Shown: piece by piece, positions 19,450 to 36,247 of the stretch
Layout of the letters: each line of letters begins with the position of its first letter
Numbering within the stretch: position 1 is the first letter of the stretch
Origin: Petrosia ficiformis
Taxonomy: Eukaryota; Porifera; Demospongiae; Haplosclerida; Petrosiidae
Reading direction: 5' to 3'
DNA length: 64,000 nucleotides
Assembly (NCBI GenBank): GCA_947044365.1
Contig: OX345652.1
Span: 1,209,001 to 1,273,000 of the forward strand
Program-made: the position numbers and the translations under genes
The notes under the pieces: generated by a model
What the model was told of the DNA's origin: nothing
Seen by the model: the letters and a program-made list of their open reading frames with translations, nothing else
Database searches by the model: none

Positions 19450-21700
19450 AAGAAGTAGTGTCAGTCACTGTGTCAACCATTCAGTATTCCAATGATTATC
19501 ATAGTATACAATATTATTATACAATGGCTTTAATATCATATTCATTATTATAAGAACGTATTTGCTCACAAATGCTCCAATGCAAAAAGCACTTCCACCT
19601 TTTCAACTTCCATGTTCCGAGTCACAAATGCGCATGCGTAATTAAATTCCACTTAGGAAAATGGCGTCCAATTTGAGATCAAATCTTTGTAGTCGTTGAG
19701 ACTGTCTTCTTTCATACCATCTGAAGATATCATCTCGATACTTGTACACCAGAATTTTACAAAGAATGCGATTGGAATGGTGATAGAATCATTGTGATAG
19801 TTCAACAAACAAAAAAAATGATTTGTCTGGAAAATAATATGAAGATTTTGCCAGTTTTGCTACTTGTCGGTTCTCTACGTTAACGACGATCTTTGGCCAT
19901 CTGGAAGGTTTTGGTAGTCATAAACACACTAGATATGAAAAGGTATGTGTGTATTAAAGCTTATATGTATATATTACCAGAGATTTCAGCTCATCACTTG
20001 CAATTGAAATGTATGGGTGGCCATTTTTTTCCCGTGCCATCCCTACATAGAGAGTACTACCATACTCTCTGATATACATGTACACTCTATCAATAAACAT
20101 GATTGTAGTTTTATATATACAATAGTGGTCTCCATATACATGTAGTACAGTACTTGAGCTGTAATGTACATGTGTAACATGATTATACCGTGAGTTTCAA
20201 TATACATGTACATATACATACATTGTGTATACACACAATATCTAAAATAACAATTGATAACAATTACTATAATAGAGTACATGTACAAACATGTAACAGT
20301 ATTATCACCAGTACATTGAGTACAGTAACAGTTAGTACAACATGAATATACATGTACATGTAATATAGTATATACACGTGCATGTGAGATATGGCATGAG
20401 CTGCTTGTGCATTTTTGCAGTGCTTTAAGGTACTCTTAAGCATTTTTTATGGTTGGTGTTTGTGCTTGAGTAGCCTTATTAGAAGAAATTAAGTGCTTGT
20501 GAAGCAGATAGACCTCAAAATAGTTTTAGAAATAACCACATTGTTTGAACTATATATGAGACTGATAGCCGCTAATTTCCATGTCTGATGTCAGCATGGC
20601 AAGATGCCAAATGAAAGACAGCTCTTTTAAAAAGATAAGGTTACTAAAATGTAATAATAATCTCATTTTTGAGTTGCTTATTTAGAAATGCATTTTCAAG
20701 GTGCTTCAGCATGCGTGCAAAATACTTCTACCTGTTCAACTACATAAACAGTTTAGTCTCAAGTACTTTACTATGTACTTGACATTATGCTCAAGCACTT
20801 TCTAAAGTCTGTTCATATTCACGATGGCCTCAAAATTAGAATATGATAACTTAATTTATATGTAATATAGTGTATAGTTTAATGTCATAAGGTTAATATG
20901 ATTATACGTACTGTAACTCAATAATGAAGCAATGGATTGAAATTTAACATTAACAAAAAAGAACAGGAAGAATAACTATATGAAAATGATGGAGGTAAAA
21001 AGATTGCTGGTAATTTCAAACTAAAATTATGAACATTTTTGTAGTTATGGCAAATATGAATGACATTACAAGCGCTTCTCCCTATGTCTGGTACATGTAC
21101 AGTATGGTAAGGACCAGTTTTTGATAACTTTTGAAGTATCATCTTGATGCCATCGAAACCGATTCCCAAATGGAAATTACATACTATCATTAATTCATTA
21201 TTATTATTATTATTATTATTATTACAAGCCTAATTTCAGTGAATTCACTGTATTAGGCACTCAAAAATTGTAGCAAAAATTATAGGAAATTGAACAACAG
21301 TTGCAGACTTACTGGAGCTAAAGTCCTTTTATAGTCAGCTGTTAGTGACACTATTGTGGGTTTAATAACTACACAGTTTAATGATATTCATAACAAGTCT
21401 CTTCCTGTTATTTACACTGAACAGGTTTAAGCTTGAGGTTATTTTTAAAATGGGTCAGAGGATGATTTTTAATAAAACAGGGTCTGATATTATAATATAA
21501 TAATGTGTAATACACTACCAATAGATATCTTCAAGTCAAGTATCATAAATTTGATGCCAATTATTTGTTGTGAATAAGCTTACAATGCATATATCTATGA
21601 ATTTTCATAAATTTTTGTCAGTGTGATCTGTAAATCTTTGTTATAACAAAGGACAAAAGTTTTTTTTTTTGTTGAAATTTTAGTAACTATCTATATAATT
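19450..21700. other. Intergenic sequence, possible promoter near 19.6 kb
   Basis: Holds the NRF-1-like palindrome near 19630, an ACATGT-rich patch at about 20080-20370, and a low-complexity ATT run at 21195-21225. No exon could be supported on either strand. Confidence 0.35.
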
Positions 21701-21743
21701 ATAATTATATATATTAGCAAAAATAGTTTTACATGTAAATTGA

Positions 21744-21866
21744 TGTTGTTAGTGACAATATAATCATAATTAACTGCACCATCTGGCCCAAAGAGAGAAC
21801 TGTGCTGTACCAAATAAGAAGCTCTTTGGGCCAATAGTGCACCACATGAGCTTATCAAAAACACTG
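21744..21866. mobile_element. Small palindromic MITE (family M3, copy 1)
   Basis: GCACCATCTGGCCCAAAGAG and CTCTTTGGGCCAATAGTGC are internal inverse copies. The whole block recurs inverted at 40242-40356 (TTTTTGATAAGCTCATATGG, then TTTGGGCCAGATGGTGCAG), about 18 kb away. Non-coding. Confidence 0.7.
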
Positions 21867-22399
21867 ATAAAGACTATTGTACATGTATACATGTAAATTA
21901 TACAGGTACCTGTATAACAGTAGAGTACTACATGTGCTACAATATCTACATGTACATGTACAGTGTACATGTACATGTACATGTATGTGCCTATACTATA
22001 CAATGTAGACATACCATACTAAATCTCCTCTCTGTTGCCATTTTGAATCTTGCTTGGGAAATATATATATATACCTACATGTAAGTGTGAATAAACAATC
22101 ATTATCAATCTTTGTATTAAATAAACAGGTATTGGATACAGGATAAACAAGTTTATTGATGTATATATATATATATACAATATACCAAAGAATGTTCGGC
22201 TATTAATTCTTAAATTGATATACATATACAAGATTACAAGACAAATACATATGTATTAATAGAGTAAAACGTTTACAATATGCCAATCAAAATGTTGATT
22301 AAGTAAACTGCATATACGTTGTCCCATGGACAACCACTTCATGACATTCAGTAGTCCATGTACTTACATGTATTACATATTCGTTATTAAATTATTTAG

Positions 22400-22800
22400 T
22401 AGGATACATGTACTTAGTAGTTCATATGTGTACATGTACAGTACTACATACATGTACATGTACAGTACTTCATATGTGTACAGTAGTTCATATGTGTACA
22501 TGTACAGTACTGCATACATGTACATGTACAGTACTTCATATGTGTATATGTACAGTACTGCATACATGTACACGTACAGTACTGCATACATGTACAGTAG
22601 TTCATATGTGTACATGTACAGTACTGCATACATGTACATGTACAGTACTTCATATGTGTATATGTACAGTACTGCATACATGTACAGTAGTTCATACGTG
22701 TACATGTACAGTCCTGCATACATGTACAGTGTACATGTACAGTACTTCATATGTGTACATGTACAGTACTGCATACATGTACGTGTACATGTATGCAGTA
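22400..22800. repeat. Minisatellite: ACAGTACTGCATACATGTAC / TTCATATGTGTACATGTACA
   Basis: About ten alternating units of roughly 25-45 bp. The long open frames on both strands (MYSTAYMYMYST pattern) are repeat artefacts. Confidence 0.9.
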
Positions 22801-23114
22801 CTATATACATGGTGGCTGGAGAGAGTGGTTGTCCTGAGGACAAACTAACTAATTTTTTGCTAATCTCAAGCCCTATAAGTAATTGATTATATCACTGTTC
22901 TCAATACAAGATAGACAACGAGATAACAAACAAGTGTATATAGAGGAAAAAAAACATCCCTATGACTGCTTTGTGGTGTCCAGCATTCAGTAATCATGGC
23001 TGACTTTATCAAGCATGAAAGACAACAGCTTATTATAGTTATTATTTTGATTATCTACTCTCCTGACCTTTCAAAGGACCTTATAGAACTTCAGGAATAT
23101 ATTTCAGGCAGAAT

Positions 23115-23300
23115 AGCTAGCTATTAGTTCCAGTTTCTACGTAAGCTACACAGCTTTCTTTCTGCTGGTCTGTAGAGCTTGATCGCGCGTTCTTTTACGT
23201 GCCATGCCCACTAATTGACCAAGCCCCCGGGGATGATGTAACTTCCTTAACTACGTATACAACACATACTCGCGTAGATGACACAAACATATATATATAT
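23115..23300 (+). repeat. Dispersed repeat R2 (copy 2)
   Basis: TAGTTCCAGTTTCTACGTAA, GCCCACTAATTGACCAAGCC and ACTCGCGTAGATGACACAAA match the inverse of 16573-16760. A third decayed copy lies at 28865-29000 inside the TDRD3-like gene. Confidence 0.65.
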
Positions 23301-23439
23301 AAACATACATCGAACCCGTGGGGAAGCAATCATAGAGATGGCCCTACTGGCGATACAAATCATTAAATTAGTGTATTAAGTTGAACATATGTTGTAATAA
23401 CAAACAGCACTCAACTACCTCTACATGTACCTCATAGTG

Positions 23440-23648
23440 GGTAATTTTGGAGGGAGAAATATTTGGTAATTTACTTACTTTTCATTCAACAAAATATTTT
23501 CCTTTCAATTTTTATTTTGGTATTACAAGAGACATCTTTAATCCTACATTATCTCAACTTAAGCGTGAGTGTGGCTAAACGTGGCAATTCAGCAAATATA
23601 TTTCTATTTAATGCCAATTTGTCAACATTTTCTCCCTCCAAAATTACC
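23440..23648. mobile_element. MITE with GGTAATTTTGGAGGGAGAAA ends
   Basis: Left end GGTAATTTTGGAGGGAGAAA and right end TTTTCTCCCTCCAAAATTACC are inverse over about 20 bp, 209 bp overall. The 96-codon frame inside has no recognisable domain and is judged spurious. Confidence 0.75.
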
Positions 23649-23782
23649 AGCTATATGTATATGGCAAATCATTTGTTACTACAACTATACACAGACAATA
23701 ACAGGGTGTTAACAGGTGATAATATGTTAATAATTATAATTATAACTACATAAGGCTTGTTTGGTATTTTAATCATTAGTAC

Positions 23783-24400
23783 AGGCCTGAGTCACTTGAC
23801 CAAGGCCTGAGTCACTTGACCAAGGCCTGAGTCATTACACCAAGGCATGAGTTACTAGACCAAGGCATGAGTCACTAGACCAAGGCCTGAGTCACTAGAC
23901 CAAGGCATGAGTTACTAGACCAAAGCCTGAGTCATTACACCAAAGTCACTAGACCAAGGCTTGAGTCACTAGACCAAGGCATGAGTTACTAGACCAAGGC
24001 CTGAGTCACTAGACCAAGGCATGAGTTACTAGACCAAAGCCTGAGTCACTAGACCAAGGCATGAGTCACTAGACCAAGGCCTGAATCACTAGACCAAGGC
24101 CTGAGTCACTGGATCCAAGCCTGACTCACTTGACCCAGGCCTGAGTCACTTTACTCAGTAGACACAGTCCTGAGTCACTAGACCAGGACTGAATCAGTAG
24201 ACCCAGTCCTGAGTCACTAGACTAAGGCCTGAGTCACTTGACCAGGACTGAATCAGTAGACCCAGTCCTGAGTCACTAGACCAAGGCCTGAGTCACTAGA
24301 CCAGGACTGAATCAGTAGACTCAGTCCTGAATCAGTAGACCCACAGCTGAACCAGTACAACCAGGACCAAATCACTTGACTCAGGAATAAATCAGTTGAC
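23783..24400. repeat. 20-bp minisatellite rich in AP-1-type sites
   Basis: About 30 units of CTGAGTCACTAGACCAAGGC (20 bp), degrading to CAGTAGACCCAGTCCTGA-type units at the right end. I count 17 TGAGTCA and one TGACTCA, the canonical AP-1/bZIP heptamers. No coding. Confidence 0.9.
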
Positions 24401-26360
24401 CCAATGTACAAATGTATCTGGAGTACACTACAACAGTATTACATGTATTATTAGTAATATATTTGAGATATCATAGTGCCAGGAGTGGCTGATGAGTTTA
24501 CAATATCAACTAATGGTATTATTTACAGCAATACCATACACATGTATATGTGTATGGTATTGGTAGGTACACATGATGAGTTTACAATATCAAGTAAATC
24601 ATTATTTACAGAAGTACAAGGTACATGTACATGATGAGTTTACAAAACATGTGTACACTATACACTATGAATACAAGGGGGTGGCCTAGTGGGTAGTAAA
24701 CAATTCGTTGAAGAAATTTCATGTGTCTAGCATGCTAGCAATGTAATCCTATTGTATGATAATATACAATAATTGTGTACACATAATATTATGACAATGT
24801 ATATTGTACATGTACATGTGCACACACAGTCTAAATTTTAGAGTGCTAATTCAATCATAACTAGTACTGTTACCAGTATATACATGTATGTATTATCTCA
24901 GTAATTCATGCTGAGTGGTGGTTATTCCAGACCAGTGTGACAGAACACTGTACATGTACACGTATCTTTACAGATTGAGGTACATGTACATGTACATGTA
25001 CACAATGTACATTGTACATCATACAAGTACATGTACATGATGTACACATGTATATAGAGGGTGTAAATGAAGTGTTGTTTATAAACTAAATTTGTTTATC
25101 AATTAATTATCAAGTATGTATGTACATGTATGATCAACATGTTGACAAATAATTTAATTTAAAATCTATTTAATTAATTAAATGGGTTTCTATCCTGATG
25201 TCATTTCATTACACTATCCAGAGGAAATGAAGTAATTACTATAAGAATCTAATGCATGCACATTTTGTGATTGAATATATGTAGTTATGGACTATAGGCC
25301 ATCCCTGATTGCTTTCCATGTAGTTTAATGTATATACATGTACATGTATGCTTGTATCACATGCACACTGATAATGTGTAAGTGACACAAGCATACATGT
25401 ATATACATGCACAATGTGACAAAGTACATATACATGTACATGTATATGGAAATTGTCATTCCAAGTGGCTCAGTTAATTAATGGGCATGGTGTGTATTAA
25501 ACATTAGAACATTCAACTTATACTCTACATACCAACGGTAAGAAAGCTGTTGTAGTTGAAATGTATTTCTAAACTTTTACATGAATCTTTAGAAAGTAAA
25601 AAAATTAAATCTTTGCTTCATTAAATTATTGAAAACTGAAACTAAACCAGCTACTAAGCTAGCTCCAAAGTTGCCTAGTGGATGGTATGCTTTAGAAATT
25701 CATGAAAATTGCTATGAAAACAATTCTTTAGCATGTGTGTAGTGTGATTACTGAAGTGAAATTAAATGATTGAACACACACATTTACATGTGCATACTGG
25801 TGAATCTAAACCTATGAATTTATAATAAACTCAGTTTCCTATTATTCTACTTTCTAAAGCTACATAATTAATTTACACATAATAATTATATGTACATGTA
25901 TAATTATGGATCAAGCATAATATATGGATCAAGCATAATGTATGTCTCCAGCATTTATTAAACACACATTAAAGGGATGGACTACATGTATGTCTCTTTA
26001 TGTGTTTATGAGTATGTATGTCTGAGTATATGCCTGCTTGTCTCTGTATGTATCTACATGTATAAGCTGTGCTTAATGAAGCCATTGTGGCTGCTTGTTT
26101 GCTTGTTGTGTGTGTTTGTCTACGCCTATTGCTAGCATGAGAGGCACATGAATTTTCATGTATATGTGTCTATGAGTAAATGTACGTGTATATGCCTGAT
26201 TGTATCTGTGTGTGTCTACATAATGTACATGTGCATGTTTGCAAATACCATTGTTAAACGAAATGGTACACAAACACTAATTACAACAATTATAAAACAA
26301 ATTAACAATTGCGTGAACTAAAATGTGGTGTTTGTTGACATACCTGTATGTATTAAAGAC
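24401..26360. other. Intergenic sequence without genes
   Basis: Contains a short palindrome around CAATACCATACACATGTATATGTGTATGGTATTG (24530-24563), an AGTGTTCTG-type element end near 24905-24950, ACATGT patches (24800-25050, 25330-25450), and nothing coding that I can support. Confidence 0.4.
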
Positions 26361-26369
26361 AAAACTAAT

Positions 26370-26765
26370 TACCTCAGGATGACTAATATTCATTGGTATT
26401 TATTAATTACCTCAGGATGACTAATGTTCATTGGTATTTATTAATTACCTCAGGATGACTAATGTTCATTGGTACTTATTAATTACCTCAGGATGACTAA
26501 TGTTCATTGGTACTTATTAATTACCTCATGATGACTAATGTTCATTGGTACTTATTAATTACCTCATGATGACTAATGTTCATTGGTACTTATTAATTAC
26601 CTCAGGATGACTAATATTCATTGGTACTTATTAATTACCTCATGATGACTAATATTCATTGGTACTTATTAATTACATGTACCTCAGGATGACTAATATT
26701 CATTGGTATTTATTAATTACCTCAGGATGACTAATATTCATAATTACCTCAGGATGACTAAGGTG
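26370..26765. repeat. 38-bp tandem repeat: AATTACCTCAGGATGACTAA
   Basis: About ten copies of a 38-bp unit (AATTACCTCAGGATGACTAA then TGTTCATTGGTACTTATT), very similar to one another, the last copy shortened. No spacers, so not a CRISPR array. Non-coding. Confidence 0.92.
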
Positions 26766-27660
26766 CTAATCGAGATATAGCAGATAGAACATATTATATA
26801 TACATGTATTGTGATTCACATTAATGTTTGAGTACATTATCCCTGATTATCACTGATTATCACTGAGCTACATGTAAACCACCTAATCCAAATAGTAAAG
26901 TAAATATACTACATGTATATAAATATATACTATAATTTTACCCTCAGGCAATAATACCCAATATGTACATGTATATACATTGTACAATTATTACTCGATT
27001 ATACTAATTAATTATTATATTTATGGCAATGCTTTAACCAATAGTCTCTCATGTCAATGAATATAGTTCATTTTTGAAACAAGGCCTGGCATACATATCT
27101 ATATTTACCCGCTTTTGCTTGTTAGAAAGAAAGCAGTTAATCCTAAAGAAGTCTACACATGTATATATTTGTATACAGTTTGTGATGTAGATACATAATA
27201 TTTTACAACAGAAAGCCTATGACTACATCAATACTGCTGCACTATCATTAGTACAATATATACTCTACATTGAAATAGATGTTTCTATACTATATATAAT
27301 ATATATATAGTAGTTTGACAATGATGACCACTTTTAGTTATAATTATAGTATATTAGGCTTACTAAAAGGGTTTTAGTTTTAGTTAACTAACTAAAAGTG
27401 CTAATTATTGACCAACTTTCATTTTATTTAGTTATTAAAGTAGACTTCCAATTTATAGTTACAATTTAGTTAACTAAAAGTTATAATGCCTTACTAAATG
27501 GGCTTTAGTTATAGTTTACTAAAACAACACTAATATATATATATATGACTAACCACAAAACATGTGGACAAGATACAATGAATAATGTAAATAATAATAT
27601 TATATATAATAAATATTATATTTCTATATAATTATATATATATATATAATTATTCTCACC
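26766..27660. other. AT-rich flank with a dispersed element
   Basis: 27300-27535 is a copy of the element ending TAGTGTTGTTTTAGT, carrying repeated GTTTTAGTTTTAGTTAACTA and AACTAAAAGT blocks; a diverged copy sits at 31240-31455. The rest is AT-rich with (AT)n runs up to 27650. No genes seen. Confidence 0.5.
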
Positions 27661-27839
27661 TCGGTCTTCAAAGAAGCGTCTGCAAACAAATTCTGTTAAG
27701 GGTCCTCACTTCTTTTTAAAAATATACACCTCAAAAAGCTGCGCTTGAGTGTCAGTGAGTCACTACAACCGCTCCTCCGGCTCCGCGGACTGATGAGCCA
27801 CATGCAAAATCACCGTAAAAGTCCGTGTGGGCAAAACAA

Positions 27840-27903
27840 CTGTGGGCGGGAAATTGGGCGGGATATTTCCCGCCCAATTTTCCCGCCCATAGGCCATTGG
27901 AAC
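27840..27903 (+). promoter_or_regulatory. E2F-like palindromic promoter of the TDRD3-like gene
   Basis: GGGCGGGAAATTGGGCGGGA is followed by its near-exact inverse TCCCGCCCAATTTTCCCGCCC, giving four overlapping TTTCCCGCC/GGCGGGAAA-type sites (E2F/DP consensus TTTSSCGC) within 50 bp, just upstream of the ATG at 27904. A CCATTGG (CCAAT-box inverse) follows. This is the most GC-rich stretch of the window. Use as a promoter is inference from position and motif. Confidence 0.55.
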
Positions 27904-33410
<5,507 letters not shown>

Positions 33411-34100
33411 TTAATAATTTATGTTAGGATTTTAATAATTATATATGTGTTAAGATTTATAAATTACAAATTACAATTCATTGTAAATCAGCGTGTCATC
33501 ACACTTTTTTCAGAACTTTCTAAACATACAAAGTACTGGAAGTGCTTTACTAAACCTATTCATACGTTCAGTGGATACATGACCTTCAAGAGAATATCGA
33601 AGATATCTGAGGGTGTGGTTTTGCTCTTAATCAGGATCTGAGACATTGATACATGATTAAAGAGGTTACATTGATAGAAGTACGTATTATGTTCCACATA
33701 TCAGGACATGTGTGCCATTTCATGCTACAATTGATTGAAACATTGTTCGTGCATTACTTTGACTGTAATAATGTAAATGTTATAAATAAGTTCCTGAGGT
33801 TTGCACGTTTAATTTCATTTATCAAGAGCTAGATCCAAGAGGAATCTCTGATCTTTCCAGTTAATCCTGAAAGGGCTCTTGATAGGATTAGAGTCTTGCT
33901 TTCTGCGTACAATGAATACTAGGGATCTGTACAAGTGTAACTCCAGTTTTAATACACAGATTCTTGTTGAAACTGAAGTACTCTTTGAAGGTTCTCACCA
34001 TTAAATAAAGCAGTAATTATTTTCACAATAATTTTTAAGTAGTACAATAATATTAATTATAATATTAATTATATAATTGTATATATATATATATAGTAAT
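33411..34100. other. 3' flank of the TDRD3-like gene
   Basis: No coding exon seen. AATAAA at about 34004 could be its polyadenylation signal. A short (TA)n lies at 34080-34096 next to the convergent NHL gene. Confidence 0.45.
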
Positions 34101-34108
34101 ATGTGTAT

Positions 34109-35095
34109 CTAAAAAATGAATAGTTCATTATGTATACTATCACAAATATAAATGTGTTCAGAATCAATTGTAAGTCCTCTAGGTCGCTTGAAATTTTGAA
34201 CTATCTTACTATCCCCACCAAATCTACCAATGTATTGTCCATCATTGATATACATAGCTATTTCAGGATTGTAACTATAAGTAACATACACCACTCCATT
34301 TGAGTCTACTGCAACTCTAACTGGATGCCTGAGATGGTCACAGGAATACTCAGTAAGCAATCGTCCAAATTGCGAGAGCTTCAATACTCTGGAGGTATCT
34401 CTATCACACACGTACAGCATATTCTCAGAATCCACTGTAATGCCTAAGGGAGCTTTAAATTTGCTTGTGGTCTCACTTCCAAACTTGTGAGATAAAGATA
34501 ATTCCGGTGTTAAAACATTAATGCAATTACTAAATGGATCAGTAACATATATTAACCCTCTTTTATCAATGCACATATCGTACGGATATTTTAACTTGAG
34601 TTCATCAGAGCTAACCACTGCACCAACTGGAGTACCAGTAAATGTAAATAACTGCAACCTATGATTTTGACTATCTGCTACCAAGATGTGGTTATCCTCA
34701 GTGACTACAACCGATGTGGGTTCGTGTAGTTCGCCTACATTTGATCCATATAGCTGATCCTGGAGTTGTTGAGGATTACGCTGACAGAGTTCATATAGTT
34801 GTTTATATTTCAAGCTTTCTTCTGAAGGTTGACGATTTCCAAATCTATTTTCTATCTTTCCTCCTGGAGTTATTACTGATACTTGATGACCACGCCATTC
34901 ACTCACTACCATACACCTGTCTTTAGTTACAGCAACACTGCAAGGTCCATGGAGTCCTTTCACCCGAATTACTTGTTTCTCGTCATCTGTGATCGATTCG
35001 TCTTCATTTGTAGCTGCAATCCACATAAAAGGACTTGATATTGAAGAGTTTAAACTCATCTTGTTTATGAGCCCCACCCAAATTTCTAGCAACAT
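34109..35095 (-). CDS. NHL-repeat protein, intronless
   Basis: One frame of 328 codons. From about residue 45 on it is a series of NHL/beta-propeller repeats: LHGPCSVAVTKDRCMVVSEW, LHEPTSVVVTEDNHILVADS (then NHRLQLFTF), YPYDMCIDKRGLIYVTDPFS, FKAPLGITVDSENMLYVCDR, LRHPVRVAVDSNGVVYVTYS and FKRPRGLTIDSEHIYICDSI. That is six blades, the number in TRIM-NHL proteins. The RING, B-box and filamin domains of TRIM2/3/71 are absent, so it is an NHL-only protein, probably a protein or RNA-binding scaffold; the ligand is unknown. The start may be Met13 (MSLNSSISS) rather than Met1. It is divergent with the small gene at 35154, 58 bp between start codons, and convergent with the TDRD3-like gene. Confidence 0.85.
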   Translation of the reverse strand: MLLEIWVGLINKMSLNSSISSPFMWIAATNEDESITDDEKQVIRVKGLHGPCSVAVTKDRCMVVSEWRGHQVSVITPGGKIENRFGNRQPSEESLKYKQLYELCQRNPQQLQDQLYGSNVGELHEPTSVVVTEDNHILVADSQNHRLQLFTFTGTPVGAVVSSDELKLKYPYDMCIDKRGLIYVTDPFSNCINVLTPELSLSHKFGSETTSKFKAPLGITVDSENMLYVCDRDTSRVLKLSQFGRLLTEYSCDHLRHPVRVAVDSNGVVYVTYSYNPEIAMYINDGQYIGRFGGDSKIVQNFKRPRGLTIDSEHIYICDSIHNELFIF

Positions 35096-35153
35096 AAAGT
35101 TATTAATTTTAATAACTAATATTATTCAGGAGGTGTGGTCTCTTTGACTAGAC
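35096..35153. promoter_or_regulatory. Probable bidirectional promoter
   Basis: Only 58 bp separate the start codon of the minus-strand NHL gene from that of the plus-strand small gene. No TATA box was recognised. Position is the only evidence. Confidence 0.4.
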
Positions 35154-36247
35154 ATGCCAAAGGTATGTACATGTGCATGTAACAGTGATCAAATTGTATT
35201 TTGTTCTGTCTAATAACAGATGTATCATGAATTGAGCCTTAGTTCTAATATTCCAATGCTTACTTAGAAACCATTCATTTCAGTATTCCAGATAGCGTGT
35301 TAATTTCAAGTACTAAACTTTATAATTAAATCACCTAGTCATATGCAAGACATCATATGTATTTTTTTACCATGCCATGTCATGTGCCTGTTTTATCATG
35401 TCATGTTTAGGTCAAAATTCATTACACTTTGGAAGGTGAGACTCAAGTTATATCCACAATCAGTGCCAATATAGCAACTCTTGATTTCATTTTTAGAGAT
35501 TTACCTGGACAACCGAAAGGTGTGTAAATCTGTGTGATGAGCATTCGAATTATTTCAAAAAAGTAAATTAGATTCTCATTCTATTAAAATAGAATACTAT
35601 GATTTATAAGCATGTACCTTAACAACAGCTTGTAAACAAAGAGAGTAAGGAATTATGAGATTGGAACTGCCGTGCACCCACCCTCCCACAACTAATTTTA
35701 TATTTATAATACACAACCAAAATATATGGGTTTATAGTCCAACTTGTGCAGAACAGGACTATGTCGACTAAGAATCATGATAATTTTAATAATTAACCCT
35801 TACCCATAGGTGACTAAGCGGACCAGGTTACTGTAATTATATTGTCTGTCTACAAAACTATGAACATTGTTACTTCAAATAACATACCAGTACACTTTTC
35901 TAAAATCTTTCGGTTATGAAGTTATGGCAATTTCTATAACACATAGTCACTGTTTCCCAATCCTGAGAAGGTTTCTTGTAGTAAATGAATATACACAGGA
36001 GCTCATTTTAAAAAAGCTACGTAAGAGACTAAACTAATACTTTTAAAACTGCTTTACTGTCCTAATCATATTTTTGGAGTGAACAATAATAAAATCACAA
36101 TTAGTTTTTATTATTAAATTCTCTACTATAGGTTATAAACCAATTCGAATTGAGTCAACTGATGGAACAGAACTAACAGACTTGAAAAAGCCTCCACCAG
36201 ACACAGTATATGTTGTTTGTGTCACTAAAGATGTTGGGACATCTTGA
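35154..36247 (+). CDS. Small three-exon protein of ubiquitin-like appearance (77 aa)
   Basis: Exons 35154-35162, 35411-35519 and 36132-36247; donors GTATGT and GTGTGT, acceptors TTTAG and TATAG, phases 0 and 1 join cleanly. The protein begins MPKVKIHYTLEGETQVIS, continues ATLDFIFRDLPGQPKGYKPI and RIESTDGTELTD, and ends DTVYVVCVTKDVGTS. The order strand (VKIHY), strand (TQVIS), helix (TLDFIFRDL), strand (PIRIES-DGTEL), strand (TVYVVCV) resembles a ubiquitin-like beta-grasp fold, with a DGTEL hairpin like that of CIDE-N/PB1/Ubl domains. No diglycine tail, so not a conjugated modifier. I do not recognise the family; the fold call is inference. The 9-nt first exon is the weakest part of the model. 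Confidence 0.6.
35163..36131. other. Introns of the small gene, with a dispersed repeat
   Basis: Intron 2 contains 35795-35945, related to the repeat at 16140 (TTAACCCTTACCCATAGG; TTATGAAGTTATGGCAATTT). Otherwise AT-rich and unannotated. Confidence 0.4.

Noticed and set aside
19666..19705. ATGGCGTCCAATTTGAGATC as a plus-strand gene start near 19.66 kb
   Set aside because: The frame closes after 12 codons and no donor follows in the frame.
22326..22886. 186-codon plus frame and antisense partners
   Set aside because: Minisatellite; tyrosine/methionine/serine repeat pattern in every frame.
26370..26765. Regular direct repeat considered as CRISPR
   Set aside because: Units are contiguous with no spacers, in a eukaryotic genome.
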